Source: JANRJY01 sp033763735
GTDB taxonomy: Bacteria; Bacteroidota; Bacteroidia; Cytophagales; UBA9547
Direction of reading: 5' to 3'
DNA: 64,000 nt
Assembly (NCBI GenBank): GCA_033763735.1
Contig: JANRJY010000073.1
Span: 1 to 64,000 of the forward strand
This document shows positions 1 through 10,152 of the stretch, piece after piece. Every line of letters begins with the position of its first letter. Within the stretch, counting starts at the first letter, position 1. A model generated the notes under the pieces. It saw nothing but the letters and a program-made list of their open reading frames with translations, was not told the origin of the DNA and did no database searches. A program made the translations under genes and the position numbers.

Positions 1-132
1 ATGATAAATCAGAATCTTTTTGACTTTTTTGTTAACTTTTAATTAAGATTTTGTTCCTCAATTAATCATTAATAATTATTCATTATTCATTCTTTTTTAT
101 TCCTCTATTTACTCGTTCGTAAAATGGGAGTG

Positions 133-163
133 CAAAGGTAGCACTTGTATTATTATTACCAAA
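133..163 (-). promoter_or_regulatory. Bacteroidota-type promoter pointing out of the window to the left
   Basis: On the minus strand there is a TTTG (160-163), 19 bases, then TACCTTTG (133-140). This is an exact match to the Bacteroidota primary-sigma consensus TTTG-N19-TAnnTTTG. Transcription would start near 126 and run leftward. No gene follows within the window. The bases after the -7 box (GCACTCCC) are the same as at the tRNA promoters near 24590 and 26590, so a stable-RNA or translation gene beyond the left edge is likely. The identity of that gene is inference. Confidence 0.7.
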
Positions 164-176
164 AATATTTTCAAAT

Positions 177-1451
177 TTATTTCAGTTCTTTTTGCTTTTC
201 TAAATCAAAAAGTTCTGAAAGTACTTCTGCCAAATTATCTGCATCTCCTCTTTTGCATGCCGCCTTTAGTTGTATTACTGGTAATTTGATAACTTTTTGA
301 ATGATATTTTTAGTGATAGTTTCAACAAGTTTTAACTCATTTTCAGTTAATTGCTTGTTAAATCTGTCCAATTCTTCAGTTCTTATATTTTCTAAGGCCC
401 CCTTAATTTTGTGAATTAAAGGCGAAAACTCCATTTCTTTGGACCAATTATTAAATTCTGACAATGCCTCGTCAATTATTAACTTGACTTTTGGAATAGA
501 TTCAAGTCTCTTGGATTGAGCAATTGAAGCTTTTTTGTTTAATTCCTCAATATTATACAATAATACTCCATGAATATTTTCGATTTCTTCATCAATACTT
601 CTGGGTACTGATAAATCAATAAAATACTTATGGTTTAAAATATTAATTTGCTTTAATGTTTCATTGTTAATTAGAGGTGAAGAAACTTGAATTGCTGAAA
701 TAATAATATCAGATTGATATATGGCCTCTTTTAATTTATCAAAATCAAAAATTTGAGCATCAATATTTTTCAAATTTGAAGCTAATTCAATGGCGTTACT
801 TTTTGTTCTGTTACAAATAGAAATATTGGTATAGCCGAACTCGACTAGATTTTTTGCGACATCAGCGCCTATTTCTCCTGTGCCTAGAAGTAAAATTTTC
901 TGAGTTTTAATTCCTTGAGTGATATCATCAATTAATTCTGCAGCTGCATATGAAACTGACGCAGCACCATCTCTAAAATTAGTTTCTTGTACAATTCGTT
1001 TGTTTGTAAAAAAAACGGAATGCATTAATCGATGAAGGATTGGACCCGCCATATCCATATCTGCAGACCATTGGTAAGCATCTTTAGCTTGTCCTGAAAT
1101 TTGCAAATCACCTAAAACTTGTGAGTGTAATCCTAAAGACACTTCAAACAAATATTTTGCAGCTTCTGTTGGATTTGAAATAGCAATAAAATACTCTGAA
1201 ACGTTATTGTACTGAGAAAATTCCGTTTCCTCTGATAAAAATTGTATAATTTGTTTATTTAAGTCAAAAGGAGAATTATAATATACCTCAGTTCGATTAC
1301 AGGTTGAAATAACAAGTGCTTCTGTTAAATCAAATCTTTCTTTGAGAATTGACAACAGTCTTTTGCAACCATTTTCATCATATGAAAACAACTCTCTAAC
1401 TTCAATTGGAGCTTTTTTATACGATATAGAAACTACCTTTAGTTGATTCAT
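177..1451 (-). CDS. hemA: Glutamyl-tRNA reductase
   Basis: This protein of 424 residues reduces glutamyl-tRNA(Glu) to glutamate-1-semialdehyde with NADPH, the first committed step of the C5 route to tetrapyrroles in the cytoplasm. The N-terminal catalytic domain carries the hallmark STCNRTE with the thioester-forming Cys51. A Rossmann NADPH domain follows, with LLLGTGEIGADVAKNL at about 186-201. The C-terminal part is the helical dimerisation domain. Length is normal for the family. The start is an ATG preceded by an A/T-rich leader. It is divergent from the sensor kinase gene at 1623. A second tetrapyrrole-related gene, hemW, lies 22 kb away and is not linked to it. Confidence 0.95.
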   Translation of the reverse strand: MNQLKVVSISYKKAPIEVRELFSYDENGCKRLLSILKERFDLTEALVISTCNRTEVYYNSPFDLNKQIIQFLSEETEFSQYNNVSEYFIAISNPTEAAKYLFEVSLGLHSQVLGDLQISGQAKDAYQWSADMDMAGPILHRLMHSVFFTNKRIVQETNFRDGAASVSYAAAELIDDITQGIKTQKILLLGTGEIGADVAKNLVEFGYTNISICNRTKSNAIELASNLKNIDAQIFDFDKLKEAIYQSDIIISAIQVSSPLINNETLKQINILNHKYFIDLSVPRSIDEEIENIHGVLLYNIEELNKKASIAQSKRLESIPKVKLIIDEALSEFNNWSKEMEFSPLIHKIKGALENIRTEELDRFNKQLTENELKLVETITKNIIQKVIKLPVIQLKAACKRGDADNLAEVLSELFDLEKQKELK

Positions 1452-1467
1452 TTATTAAAACGGACTG

Positions 1468-1475
1468 CAAATTTA
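1468..1475 (-). promoter_or_regulatory. Probable hemA promoter, -7 element only
   Basis: The minus strand reads TAAATTTG followed by GCAGTCC, 17 bases upstream of the hemA ATG. It fits TAnnTTTG and the GCAnTCC extension seen at other promoters here. No TTTG lies at the expected -33 distance, so support is partial. Confidence 0.4.
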
Positions 1476-1622
1476 ATACCTGATGTTATTAATTATCGAC
1501 TAAACGATTATTTAAAATGATTCAAAATAAGAAGTTAATTCTACTTTTTTAATCATTTTTGCTGCATAGATATGATTTGTAACGTTGTATTACAATGATA
1601 TTAATCATTCGACAAATAATTC

Positions 1623-2798
1623 ATGTTTCGATTAAGTACTTATAATATACTAAGAATTAGCTTGATGGCATTTGCACTTATAATTGCAATTGCTTCATTA
1701 TACTATACAGATTTGTTGGTTGAAAAGTTGCAGGAACGTGAACAAAAGCTCATAAAACTATTCGCGAAAGGGCTTGAAACCATTGCTAATCCAGATGATG
1801 AAGGGAATCTTTCGTTTTTGTTTCAAGAAATTATACAAGCAAATACTTCGGTTCCAGTGATTTTGATAAATTCATCAAATCAAATTATAAGCCATAAAAA
1901 CATTGAGTTTCCGGTAAATTCAACAAAAAATATTCAAGACAAAATTTTATCAGAACAATTAGAAGAAATGAAAAAGGGATATCCTCCCATAGAAATCGAA
2001 TATAGTCCGGGATTAAAAAATTACATTTATTATAAGAATTCGGAATTGTTACTTCAGTTAAAATATTACCCTTATATACAACTAAGTCTGATTTTTATAT
2101 TTGTACTTATGGGTTATTTGTTCATTAACAACTCTATGAAGGAAGAGCAGAATAGAGTTTGGGTTGGAATGTCGAAAGAAACAGCCCACCAGTTAGCTAC
2201 ACCTTTGTCTTCACTAATGGCATGGGTAGAAATATTCAAAAGCAATCCGGATTTTTCCGATAAAAGTGCATTAGTGGAACTTGATAAAGATGTGCATAGA
2301 CTTGAAACTATTACTTCAAGATTTTCAAATATCGGTTCGATGCCTGTGTTAAATCAAGAATATATAAAAGAAGCGGTATCAGACATTATTGATTATTTGA
2401 AACAAAGGGTTTCAGCAAAAGTAAAAATTACATTTAATCCTCTAATAGCTGCGGAATCAAAAACTTTGCTTAATAAAGCCTTATTCGATTGGGCGTTGGA
2501 AAATATTATCAAAAATGGAATTGATGCAATGAATGGAGAAGGATTTATTGAAATCAAAATTGAAGAAGAAGGTAAAAATTATGTAATTGAAATAAATGAC
2601 AGCGGAAAAGGAATGCAAAAGAAACACTATAAAAAAATATTCGAACCAGGATTTACAACAAAACAACGTGGATGGGGATTGGGATTAACTTTGACAAAAA
2701 GAATTATTGAAGAATATCACCATGGTAAAGTATATGTAAAATATTCGGAAATTGGAAAAGGCACAACTTTTAGGGTTGTGATGCCGAAATTTGTCTGA
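1623..2798 (+). CDS. Membrane sensor histidine kinase
   Basis: A two-component sensor kinase of 391 residues. One membrane helix lies at about 10-29 and a second at about 150-168. The roughly 120 residues between them are probably a periplasmic sensor region. No HAMP or PAS domain is visible. The H-box is atypical, AHQLATPLSSL with His189, where most HisKA proteins have HELRTPL. The ATPase domain has an N-box (NIIKNGIDAM), a G1 box (NDSGKGM) and a G2 box (GWGLGLTLTKRI). No response regulator is adjacent, so it is an orphan kinase. The signal is unknown. It ends 44 bases before mfd. Confidence 0.85.
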   Translation: MFRLSTYNILRISLMAFALIIAIASLYYTDLLVEKLQEREQKLIKLFAKGLETIANPDDEGNLSFLFQEIIQANTSVPVILINSSNQIISHKNIEFPVNSTKNIQDKILSEQLEEMKKGYPPIEIEYSPGLKNYIYYKNSELLLQLKYYPYIQLSLIFIFVLMGYLFINNSMKEEQNRVWVGMSKETAHQLATPLSSLMAWVEIFKSNPDFSDKSALVELDKDVHRLETITSRFSNIGSMPVLNQEYIKEAVSDIIDYLKQRVSAKVKITFNPLIAAESKTLLNKALFDWALENIIKNGIDAMNGEGFIEIKIEEEGKNYVIEINDSGKGMQKKHYKKIFEPGFTTKQRGWGLGLTLTKRIIEEYHHGKVYVKYSEIGKGTTFRVVMPKFV

Positions 2799-2823
2799 TT
2801 CCATCTATATTTTTATACTTTTG
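2790..2823 (+). promoter_or_regulatory. Probable mfd promoter
   Basis: TTTG (2790-2793), 22 bases, then TACTTTTG (2816-2823). It overlaps the end of the upstream kinase gene and lies 19 bases before the mfd GTG, giving a very short leader. The spacer is slightly long. Confidence 0.5.
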
Positions 2824-2842
2824 TGGCTTCAATAACAATTAA

Positions 2843-5800
2843 GTGAAAATAAGCGACTTCCTCAGAATTTATAGTTCCGATCCGGTAATACAATCCATAA
2901 TTGAGGAAGTTAAGCAACCAAATCCTATCCAAATTTATTTATCAGGATTAAAAGGAAGTTCAGTGTATGTGATTGCTTCTTCGATATACTCTATAATGGC
3001 TAAAACAAATATTTTTATTGTAAACGATAAAGAAGAAGCCTCGTATGCAGTGAGCGATTTGCAACAATTGCTTCCTGAAAAAGATGTATTTTTATTTCCA
3101 ACATCATACAAAAAGCCATACGAATTTGAGGAAACAGATAATGCAAATGTATTACTAAGAGCAGAAGTTTTGAATAGATTATCAATTAAAGATAAAAAAG
3201 GAGAAATAATTGTAACCTATCCGGAAGCACTTACAGAAAAAGTGATTAACCGAAAAACGCTTCTTGAAAACACCTTATTAGCCAAAGTAGGTGACAAAAT
3301 GGATGTTTCATTTATAATGGAACTCCTTCATTCCTACGACTTTGAACATTCTGAATTTGTATATGAACCCGGACAGTTTTCAATAAGAGGTGGCATTGTA
3401 GATGTTTTTTCTTTTGCTAATGAGCTTCCTTATAGAATTGAACTTTTCGGAGATACCATTGAAAGCATCAGGACGTTTGACCCAAACACACAGCTTTCAG
3501 TTTCCAACAAAGCAGTTGTTTCTATTATTCCAAATGTACAAAATAAAGTGGTTTTGCAATCGACTGAAAGTTTTTTTGATTTTGTAGAAAAAAGTGCAGT
3601 TATATGGCTTCAAAAACCAAATCAGATCACAGAAACTGTAAAGTTCAACTTTGAAAAAGCTGTTGAAATATTTGCAAACAAGAAAGATATCCCACAAAAT
3701 CTTGTAGGTAAACCATCTGAGTTATTTGAAAACGAATCAAGTATCTGGCAGAAAATAAATGAATTTCATCAGCTCGATTTTGGACTGAACAACAAAAGAA
3801 ATCTAGGAAAAGTTTATGATTTTAACATCAAACCTCAACCACTTTTCAATAAAGATTTTAGTAAAATAGCTGAAAATCTTTCTGAAAATCAAAGCAAAGG
3901 GTATACCAATGTAATTGCTACTGAATTGGTTACACAATTTGATAAGCTACAAAATATTTTTGAAGAAATTAACCCAGGAGTCAAAGTTGGTCACATCAAT
4001 ATTTCAATTAAAGAAGGTTACATTGATGAAAACTTGAAATTGGTTTGTTATACCGATCATCAGCTATTTGACCGCCACTTTCGATATAAAAACAAAGAAA
4101 AATACAGCAAATCTAAAGCAATTACACTCAAAGAATTGCGTACGCTTCAACCCGGTGACTATGTAACACATTCTGATTATGGAATTGCAAAATTTGTAGG
4201 TCTTGAAAGAATAGAAATTAATGGCACCCCACAAGAAGCCATCAGGTTGTTGTTCAAGGACAATGACTTAATGAAAGTGAGCATTCTTGCATTGCATAAA
4301 ATATCAAAATATGCAGGCAAAGAAGGCGAAGTGCCTCATATGAGCAAGCTTGGTTCGCAAGATTGGGACAACAAAAAGAAAGCGGTTAAAAAGAAAGTTA
4401 AAGAAATAGCAATTGACCTAATTAGCTTATATGCCAAACGAAAAGCAGCACCGGGATTTGCTTACAGTAAAGACTCTTACTTACAAGCGGAACTAGAAAC
4501 ATCGTTTATTTATGAAGACACTCCTGACCAGGCAAAAGCAACAGATGATGTAAAAAAAGACATGGAAAAACCCCATCCTATGGACCGATTAGTTTGCGGG
4601 GATGTTGGATTTGGTAAAACGGAAGTGGCTATTCGAGCAGCTTTTAAGGCAGTTAATGACAGCAAACAAGTGGGAGTGTTGGTACCTACAACCATTTTGG
4701 CAATGCAGCATTATAAAACTTTTAAAGAAAGACTCGAAAAACTTCCTTGCAAGGTGGAATATGTGAACCGATTCAGAAGTGATGCTCAAATTAAAGAAAC
4801 TTTAAAACGGGTTGCCGAAGGCAGAACAGATATTCTGATAGGCACACATAGACTTTTAAGTAAAGATATTGTTTTTAAAAATTTGGGGTTATTAATAATA
4901 GATGAAGAACAAAAATTTGGTGTAGCTGCCAAGGAAAAATTGCGTGAATTGAGAGTAAATATTGATACGCTTACATTAACTGCAACTCCAATTCCACGAA
5001 CTTTACATTTTTCATTGATGGGTGCAAGGGATTTGTCAATCATTAGCACTCCCCCACCCAACCGACTTCCTGTAACTACTGAAGTACACACTTTTAACGA
5101 AATTGTAATCAGAAATGCAGTATTTGAAGAACTCAAACGTGGCGGTCAAGTATTTTTTGTTCACAACAGAATAAGTGATTTGGATATGTTTGCTGATCAA
5201 ATCAAACGCCTCGTACCAGATGCAAAAGTTGCAGTTGGTCATGGGCAAATGGATGGTGAAGACTTGGAAAAAGTAATGTTAAAATTTATTGAAGGCGAAA
5301 GCGATGTGTTGGTTTCAACCAATATCATTGAATCGGGATTGGACATTCCAAATGCAAACACTATCATAATTAATCAAGCACACCACTTTGGGTTGTCCGA
5401 TTTGCATCAAATGAGAGGTAGAGTTGGACGGTCAAACCGAAAAGCATTTTGTTACTTACTTACCCCTCCAAAGGATGCGCTTACAGGAGATGCAAAAAAG
5501 AAATTATCAGCTTTGGAAGAATTTTCAGATTTGGGAGATGGATTTAAAGTAGCCATGCGCGACCTTGATATTAGAGGTGCAGGTAACTTATTGGGAGGTG
5601 AACAAAGCGGTTTTATCACTGACATAGGATTTGAAATGTATCACAAGTTATTGGACGAAGCCATACAAGAGCTAAAAGAAGGTGCTTTTAAAGACTTGTT
5701 TTCAGAAGAAATCTCACATAAACAATTGCTTCCAGATTGCACCATTGAAACAGATGTTGCCATTTTAATTCCTGAAAACTATGTTTCAAATATTAGTGAG

Positions 5801-6175
5801 AGACTAAGTTTGTACAACGATATTGACAATTTGAAAGACGAAGTAGAATTGACTCAATTTATCATCAAAATAACTGATAGGTTTGGACCAATGCCGGAGG
5901 AAGTGCAACATTTAGTTGAAACCGTAAAACTTAGGTGGATAGCCGAAAAATTAGGTTTTGACAAACTTAGTTTGAAAAACGGAACCATGAAGTGCCAGTT
6001 TGCGTTAGAAACCAATCATGAATATTTTAACGGGGATACATTTGGAAAAATATTGTCGTTTGTTCAAAAAAATCCCAAGAAATGTATCTTAAAGGAGAAT
6101 AAAACTAAACTTATATTACAAATAGAATTTGTTAAAACTACCGAACAAGCACTTTCTTTGTTAAATAGTTTATAA
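2843..6175 (+). CDS. mfd: Transcription-repair coupling factor
   Basis: A cytoplasmic ATP-dependent translocase of 1110 residues that removes RNA polymerase stalled at DNA lesions and recruits UvrA. Domains in order: a UvrB-like N-terminal module (about 1-330), an RNA-polymerase-interacting CarD-like domain (about 435-490, with LQPGDYVTHSDYGIAKFVG), a superfamily 2 helicase core with Walker A GDVGFGKT (586-593), DEEQ box (687-690) and TATPIPRT (713-720), the motif VI region MRGRVGRSN, and the TRCF C-terminal domain. Length is typical for the family. The start is GTG: no in-frame ATG precedes the conserved N-terminus. Confidence 0.96.
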   Translation: MKISDFLRIYSSDPVIQSIIEEVKQPNPIQIYLSGLKGSSVYVIASSIYSIMAKTNIFIVNDKEEASYAVSDLQQLLPEKDVFLFPTSYKKPYEFEETDNANVLLRAEVLNRLSIKDKKGEIIVTYPEALTEKVINRKTLLENTLLAKVGDKMDVSFIMELLHSYDFEHSEFVYEPGQFSIRGGIVDVFSFANELPYRIELFGDTIESIRTFDPNTQLSVSNKAVVSIIPNVQNKVVLQSTESFFDFVEKSAVIWLQKPNQITETVKFNFEKAVEIFANKKDIPQNLVGKPSELFENESSIWQKINEFHQLDFGLNNKRNLGKVYDFNIKPQPLFNKDFSKIAENLSENQSKGYTNVIATELVTQFDKLQNIFEEINPGVKVGHINISIKEGYIDENLKLVCYTDHQLFDRHFRYKNKEKYSKSKAITLKELRTLQPGDYVTHSDYGIAKFVGLERIEINGTPQEAIRLLFKDNDLMKVSILALHKISKYAGKEGEVPHMSKLGSQDWDNKKKAVKKKVKEIAIDLISLYAKRKAAPGFAYSKDSYLQAELETSFIYEDTPDQAKATDDVKKDMEKPHPMDRLVCGDVGFGKTEVAIRAAFKAVNDSKQVGVLVPTTILAMQHYKTFKERLEKLPCKVEYVNRFRSDAQIKETLKRVAEGRTDILIGTHRLLSKDIVFKNLGLLIIDEEQKFGVAAKEKLRELRVNIDTLTLTATPIPRTLHFSLMGARDLSIISTPPPNRLPVTTEVHTFNEIVIRNAVFEELKRGGQVFFVHNRISDLDMFADQIKRLVPDAKVAVGHGQMDGEDLEKVMLKFIEGESDVLVSTNIIESGLDIPNANTIIINQAHHFGLSDLHQMRGRVGRSNRKAFCYLLTPPKDALTGDAKKKLSALEEFSDLGDGFKVAMRDLDIRGAGNLLGGEQSGFITDIGFEMYHKLLDEAIQELKEGAFKDLFSEEISHKQLLPDCTIETDVAILIPENYVSNISERLSLYNDIDNLKDEVELTQFIIKITDRFGPMPEEVQHLVETVKLRWIAEKLGFDKLSLKNGTMKCQFALETNHEYFNGDTFGKILSFVQKNPKKCILKENKTKLILQIEFVKTTEQALSLLNSL

Positions 6176-6209
6176 TTGATTAAAATTGAGCAAATAAAAA
6201 TATCTGCAA

Positions 6210-7664
6210 ATGAATTTATTCAAAATTGGTATTCAAGACGACTATCCTTGGTACATCAATGAAAAAATCAAAGTGACCAACTATGTTAATGTTGTCCTTT
6301 TGGGAATTTCATTGATGACATTGATATTGAATTTGATAGTAAATCCAATGCTTTTTTGGTTGCCCCTGATTGGAATTGTTATTACTCTTCTTACTCCTAT
6401 TTTCTTTTATTTCAGAGTCATCAATATCCCACGAATTATAATGAGTACTGCCCCGGTACTTATTTCTACATTACTGGCAGCTTATGCACTGAAAGCGAAT
6501 GAATCGCCTGAAGTATCCAACAGTTTGCTTTCATTAATGTTTGTGTTCATCCCCCGAATCATATTTGATTCTAAAGAAAAAACAAATATGTATACCAGTG
6601 TAGTAATTAATGTGGTTATATTTTTTAGTTTATATTGGCTCAATCCATTATTAGAAACTTCTCTTGAAACTCAAAGAGATAATCCTGTGGTTGTTGGTAT
6701 TACTTACTTTTTTGTGGTGGTATCCACATTTGGCTTTTTATATTATCTGGATTATGAAAGCAGTAAATATGACTCTCGCAACACACAGCTAATCAACGAT
6801 ATGCAAGCTAAAAATGATGACTTACAAAAAAAAGAAGCCAAAATGAATGACTTGCTCAAAGAAATAGAAATATCACGCGAAGATGACAAAAAACGAGAAT
6901 GGGCAGCTACTGGATTAGCCAAGTTTGGCGAATTGCTTCGGTCAATCCACTTGGGCGAACAGGAAGTATATGACCAATTCATATCACAATTAGTTAAGTA
7001 CATAGGTGCAAATCAAGGAGGCTTATTTGTAATTGAAGAAGAAGGAGATTATAAATTTCTAGAGTTAAAAGCATGCTATGCTTATGAACGTAAAAAGTTT
7101 TTGGAAAAGAGAGTTGAGATTGGAGAAGGATTGTTGGGTCAATGTTATATGGAAAAAGATATCATTGTACTTACACAAGTGCCTGACAATTACGTAACTA
7201 TAACTTCCGGATTAGGAGAAGCCACTCCGGGTTGTTTGTTGTTGGTGCCCATTAAAGTAAATGAAGATATTCATGGGGTGATGGAATTTGCTTCTTTTGT
7301 TGCATTAGATAAATATAAAATTGAATTTCTGGAAAAGCTGAGCGAAAACCTTGCTTCTACTATTTCAATAGTTAGGATAAACAGCAGGACAAAAATCTTA
7401 CTTGAACAATCGCAGGAACAAGCGGAAGAAATGCGAGCTCAGGAAGAAGAAATGCGTCAAAACATGGAAGAACTGCAGGCCACTCAAGAAGAAATGGCTC
7501 GAAAAAACGAACAGATTGAAAAAATAAGAGCCGAAGAACACGCCAATGCCATTCAACAAATTGAAGCTCAGAAAAAGACTTTGGAAAAATTCACCGAAAG
7601 CGCAAAAGCCGAAAGCACAAAGCTCAAAGAAAGAATTAAAGAACTGGAAGCAAAGCTTTCATGA
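6210..7664 (+). CDS. Membrane protein with GAF domain and long coiled coil
   Basis: The 484-residue protein has five or six membrane helices in its first 185 residues, a short coiled coil (about 190-225), a GAF domain (about 245-385) and a C-terminal coiled coil rich in Glu and Gln (about 390-484, with the repeated form QEEEMRQNMEEL). The layout resembles a signalling protein, but no kinase, cyclase or receiver domain follows. Related Bacteroidota proteins place this coiled coil next to kinase or phosphatase modules. It may be a scaffold or a stand-alone sensor whose output partner is encoded elsewhere. It starts 34 bases after mfd, so co-transcription is possible. Confidence 0.7.
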   Translation: MNLFKIGIQDDYPWYINEKIKVTNYVNVVLLGISLMTLILNLIVNPMLFWLPLIGIVITLLTPIFFYFRVINIPRIIMSTAPVLISTLLAAYALKANESPEVSNSLLSLMFVFIPRIIFDSKEKTNMYTSVVINVVIFFSLYWLNPLLETSLETQRDNPVVVGITYFFVVVSTFGFLYYLDYESSKYDSRNTQLINDMQAKNDDLQKKEAKMNDLLKEIEISREDDKKREWAATGLAKFGELLRSIHLGEQEVYDQFISQLVKYIGANQGGLFVIEEEGDYKFLELKACYAYERKKFLEKRVEIGEGLLGQCYMEKDIIVLTQVPDNYVTITSGLGEATPGCLLLVPIKVNEDIHGVMEFASFVALDKYKIEFLEKLSENLASTISIVRINSRTKILLEQSQEQAEEMRAQEEEMRQNMEELQATQEEMARKNEQIEKIRAEEHANAIQQIEAQKKTLEKFTESAKAESTKLKERIKELEAKLS

Positions 7665-7714
7665 TATTTGCTTTATTTATCTCAACTTTTTGAATTATCT
7701 TTCAATACTTTCAA

Positions 7715-8311
7715 TTATTTTAAACTTATGTAGTTGATGAGTTTTACAATGTTATTTGCTTTGGCTTTTTGAAGTAAATTTTTGCGGTGTGTACGAACCG
7801 TTTCGTAGGTAATTTGAAGCATTTCGGCAATTGTTTGTGTATCATAGCCCGTTTTGATTAGGTCTAATACTTCCATTTCCCTTGGGGTGAATATTCTACT
7901 CAAAAGCGCATCTCCATCATTCAATTCTTCAAAAAAACTTCCATTACTGATCACTTTTCTAATGGTGTTTATTAGTTGAAGTTTACCCACATTTTTAGGG
8001 ACGTAGGCATGTGCCCCACGTTTGCGAGCCATATTAACATAACTCTTTTCGTAATACATTGACACAATAATTACTTTAGTTTGCAAATCATTGTTTTTGA
8101 TAAAATCAATAATTTGTACCCCATTTGCATCCGGAAGATTAAGGTCTAAAAGTAGAATATCAACTTTTTGTGTGCGCAAGGTTTTGTAAGTATCAGCACC
8201 TGTTGATGAAGTTCCATTTATTTCAATTTCCTCATATTCGCTTAACATACTTTTAAGCCCGTCAGATAAAAGCTGATGATCTTCAGTTATGTGTATTCGA
8301 TATTTCATCAT
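7715..8311 (-). CDS. Response regulator, NarL/LuxR type
   Basis: 198 residues. The N-terminal receiver domain has the acidic pair ED (10-11) and the phospho-acceptor Asp56 in LLLDLNLPD. The C-terminal LuxR helix-turn-helix starts near residue 135 with FTPREMEVLDLIKTG and includes TYETVRTHRKNLLQKA. It is a DNA-binding transcriptional regulator. Its ATG overlaps the stop of the upstream kinase gene as ATGA (4 bases), so the two are translationally coupled and are almost certainly cognate partners. Target promoters are unknown. The barrel gene upstream in the same operon is one candidate. Confidence 0.93.
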   Translation of the reverse strand: MMKYRIHITEDHQLLSDGLKSMLSEYEEIEINGTSSTGADTYKTLRTQKVDILLLDLNLPDANGVQIIDFIKNNDLQTKVIIVSMYYEKSYVNMARKRGAHAYVPKNVGKLQLINTIRKVISNGSFFEELNDGDALLSRIFTPREMEVLDLIKTGYDTQTIAEMLQITYETVRTHRKNLLQKAKANNIVKLINYISLK

Positions 8312-10149
8312 ATAATTGGTATTAAAATTTCAATTTTTAATCCTTTTTTTAAATTTTCAATCTCAATAGCTCCACCCATTACTTGTACCCTACTTTCAAT
8401 GTTTAACAGACCCAATCCGGTTTTTGATTTATTGCCAATTCCTGTACCATTATCCTCAATGAGTATTCTAATGTATTTTTGTGAAGCTTTGTTTTGAGTT
8501 TCGATTTTAAAGAGTACATGCGTTGCTTGTGAGTGCTTTACAGCATTGTTAAGTAGTTCAGTACTAATTCTGAACAAATGCACTTGGTATTCTTTACTAA
8601 CATTAATATTAATTGCAACTTCATATTCAAGCGTAAAAGGAACCGTTAGTCTAAGATTTTCTAAAAATTCTTCCAATACTGCATTCAAACCAAATTGATC
8701 AATTTCAGAAGGATGCAATTTGTGGGTCACCTCGCGTACCTTAATCAATGATTTATCAATCAGATCCACTAAAGTGGAATGACTTTTAAAACTTGATGCT
8801 TTAATTTTTGCAATTGATAACAGTACACCCAAATCGTCATGCAAGTCTTCTGCAATTCGTTTCCTCTCTTTTTCTTCAGCCAAAATTGAAGTTTTCAAAA
8901 GTTCTTTTTGGTGGTTGGAACTATTAATCAATAGTTTTTCTCTATCGTTGAGCAAAGTTTTAAGATTTAAGGCGATGGCATATCCGGTAAATAGGACCTC
9001 CACAAACAAACCTATCATACATCCATGTTCTACCCAAAAATAGGTATTCATAGGAATGATTTCGCGCAATACGTTCACAACGGCACCTATTAGCATAAGT
9101 ATAAATCCTAAAGTAAAAAACAAATTAGAAACTATGGGTCTCTTTACATAGTTGCTAACAATAACATAACTATAAACTACAAACATGGATAGAAAAAAGG
9201 CCCATAACACATTGGTAAATACAATTTTAAGAATGGCAATGTTCAAAATATAAATGATAGGGTAAATAAAAGTTAATATTAATCCAAATATCAAACTCAG
9301 ATATAACAACCTGCTTTGAAATTTAGAAATGTTTTGCGCTTGGTAAATGGATTTCAGAAAAGGAATGAAAATTACAAATGACATAATCGGAAAAAACGTC
9401 AAAGCTTCTGCATCCCAAATAGGATTATCAGGCCAAAGCCATTGAAAACCAAGACCATAATTACAAGTAGCCCATAACAAATCACTTAAGGTAAATAATG
9501 AATAAAATAAAAAAAGCCTTTGTTTGTAAGTAATAAAAATGTAAAAACTGATAAGTGTCATTGCCAATAATATTCCTGAAAAAATAAAAAATATGGATAA
9601 AAATTTAGTTTCATTTTCAGCATAAGCAGAAGGAGATTCTAATAGTATAGGTAGCGAAATTGGTTCAAAACCATTATCAAAATACACATAAACAGTATAT
9701 ATTCTTTGCGATTGCAATCGCATATCAAACACAAAGTTTCTGGCAAAAATGGGTCTGTTTTTAAACTCAAAAGCATCACCAGTTGTAAAGGATCTTTTGA
9801 CATTACCGGATTCAGTAAGGAAATAGTTAATTTGATTGATATGAGGGTGTTGAATTTCTAAAATAACTGTTTGATCTACTGCCAAATCGTTTTGAATTAC
9901 AAACCGCAACCACCATGCCGAACCGTCCATTCCCAAATGACTTTCAATGGCAGGTTTGTGAAAAACTTTTGCACTATCTTTTTGCACGGAAAGTAAAGAA
10001 ATATTTCTTCCTTTATCTTCTAATACCTTAAGATTAGGTGGCAAAAACAAAGCATCTTGGTTTATAAATTTGCTCACCATAATGGTATCAGATGCAAATA
10101 CATTCATCAACAAAGATTGAAAAAAGAAGCAAATAAGGTATCTATTCAT
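8308..10149 (-). CDS. 7TMR-DISM sensor histidine kinase
   Basis: 613 residues. A signal peptide or N-terminal anchor (1-20) is followed by a periplasmic 7TMR-DISM extracellular region (about 30-175), which is a carbohydrate-binding-like fold in known members. Seven membrane helices follow (about 183-395), then a short coiled coil and a HisKA_3 domain with ERKRIAEDLHDDLG, where His437 is the phosphorylation site. The ATPase domain has ELLNNAVKHSQAT, EDNGTGI and GLGLLNIESRVQVMGG. The architecture is typical of NarX-like kinases in Bacteroidota. It starts 3 bases after the upstream barrel gene and overlaps the downstream regulator, forming one operon. The ligand is not evident. Confidence 0.92.
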   Translation of the reverse strand: MNRYLICFFFQSLLMNVFASDTIMVSKFINQDALFLPPNLKVLEDKGRNISLLSVQKDSAKVFHKPAIESHLGMDGSAWWLRFVIQNDLAVDQTVILEIQHPHINQINYFLTESGNVKRSFTTGDAFEFKNRPIFARNFVFDMRLQSQRIYTVYVYFDNGFEPISLPILLESPSAYAENETKFLSIFFIFSGILLAMTLISFYIFITYKQRLFLFYSLFTLSDLLWATCNYGLGFQWLWPDNPIWDAEALTFFPIMSFVIFIPFLKSIYQAQNISKFQSRLLYLSLIFGLILTFIYPIIYILNIAILKIVFTNVLWAFFLSMFVVYSYVIVSNYVKRPIVSNLFFTLGFILMLIGAVVNVLREIIPMNTYFWVEHGCMIGLFVEVLFTGYAIALNLKTLLNDREKLLINSSNHQKELLKTSILAEEKERKRIAEDLHDDLGVLLSIAKIKASSFKSHSTLVDLIDKSLIKVREVTHKLHPSEIDQFGLNAVLEEFLENLRLTVPFTLEYEVAININVSKEYQVHLFRISTELLNNAVKHSQATHVLFKIETQNKASQKYIRILIEDNGTGIGNKSKTGLGLLNIESRVQVMGGAIEIENLKKGLKIEILIPII

Positions 10150-10152
10150 TTG

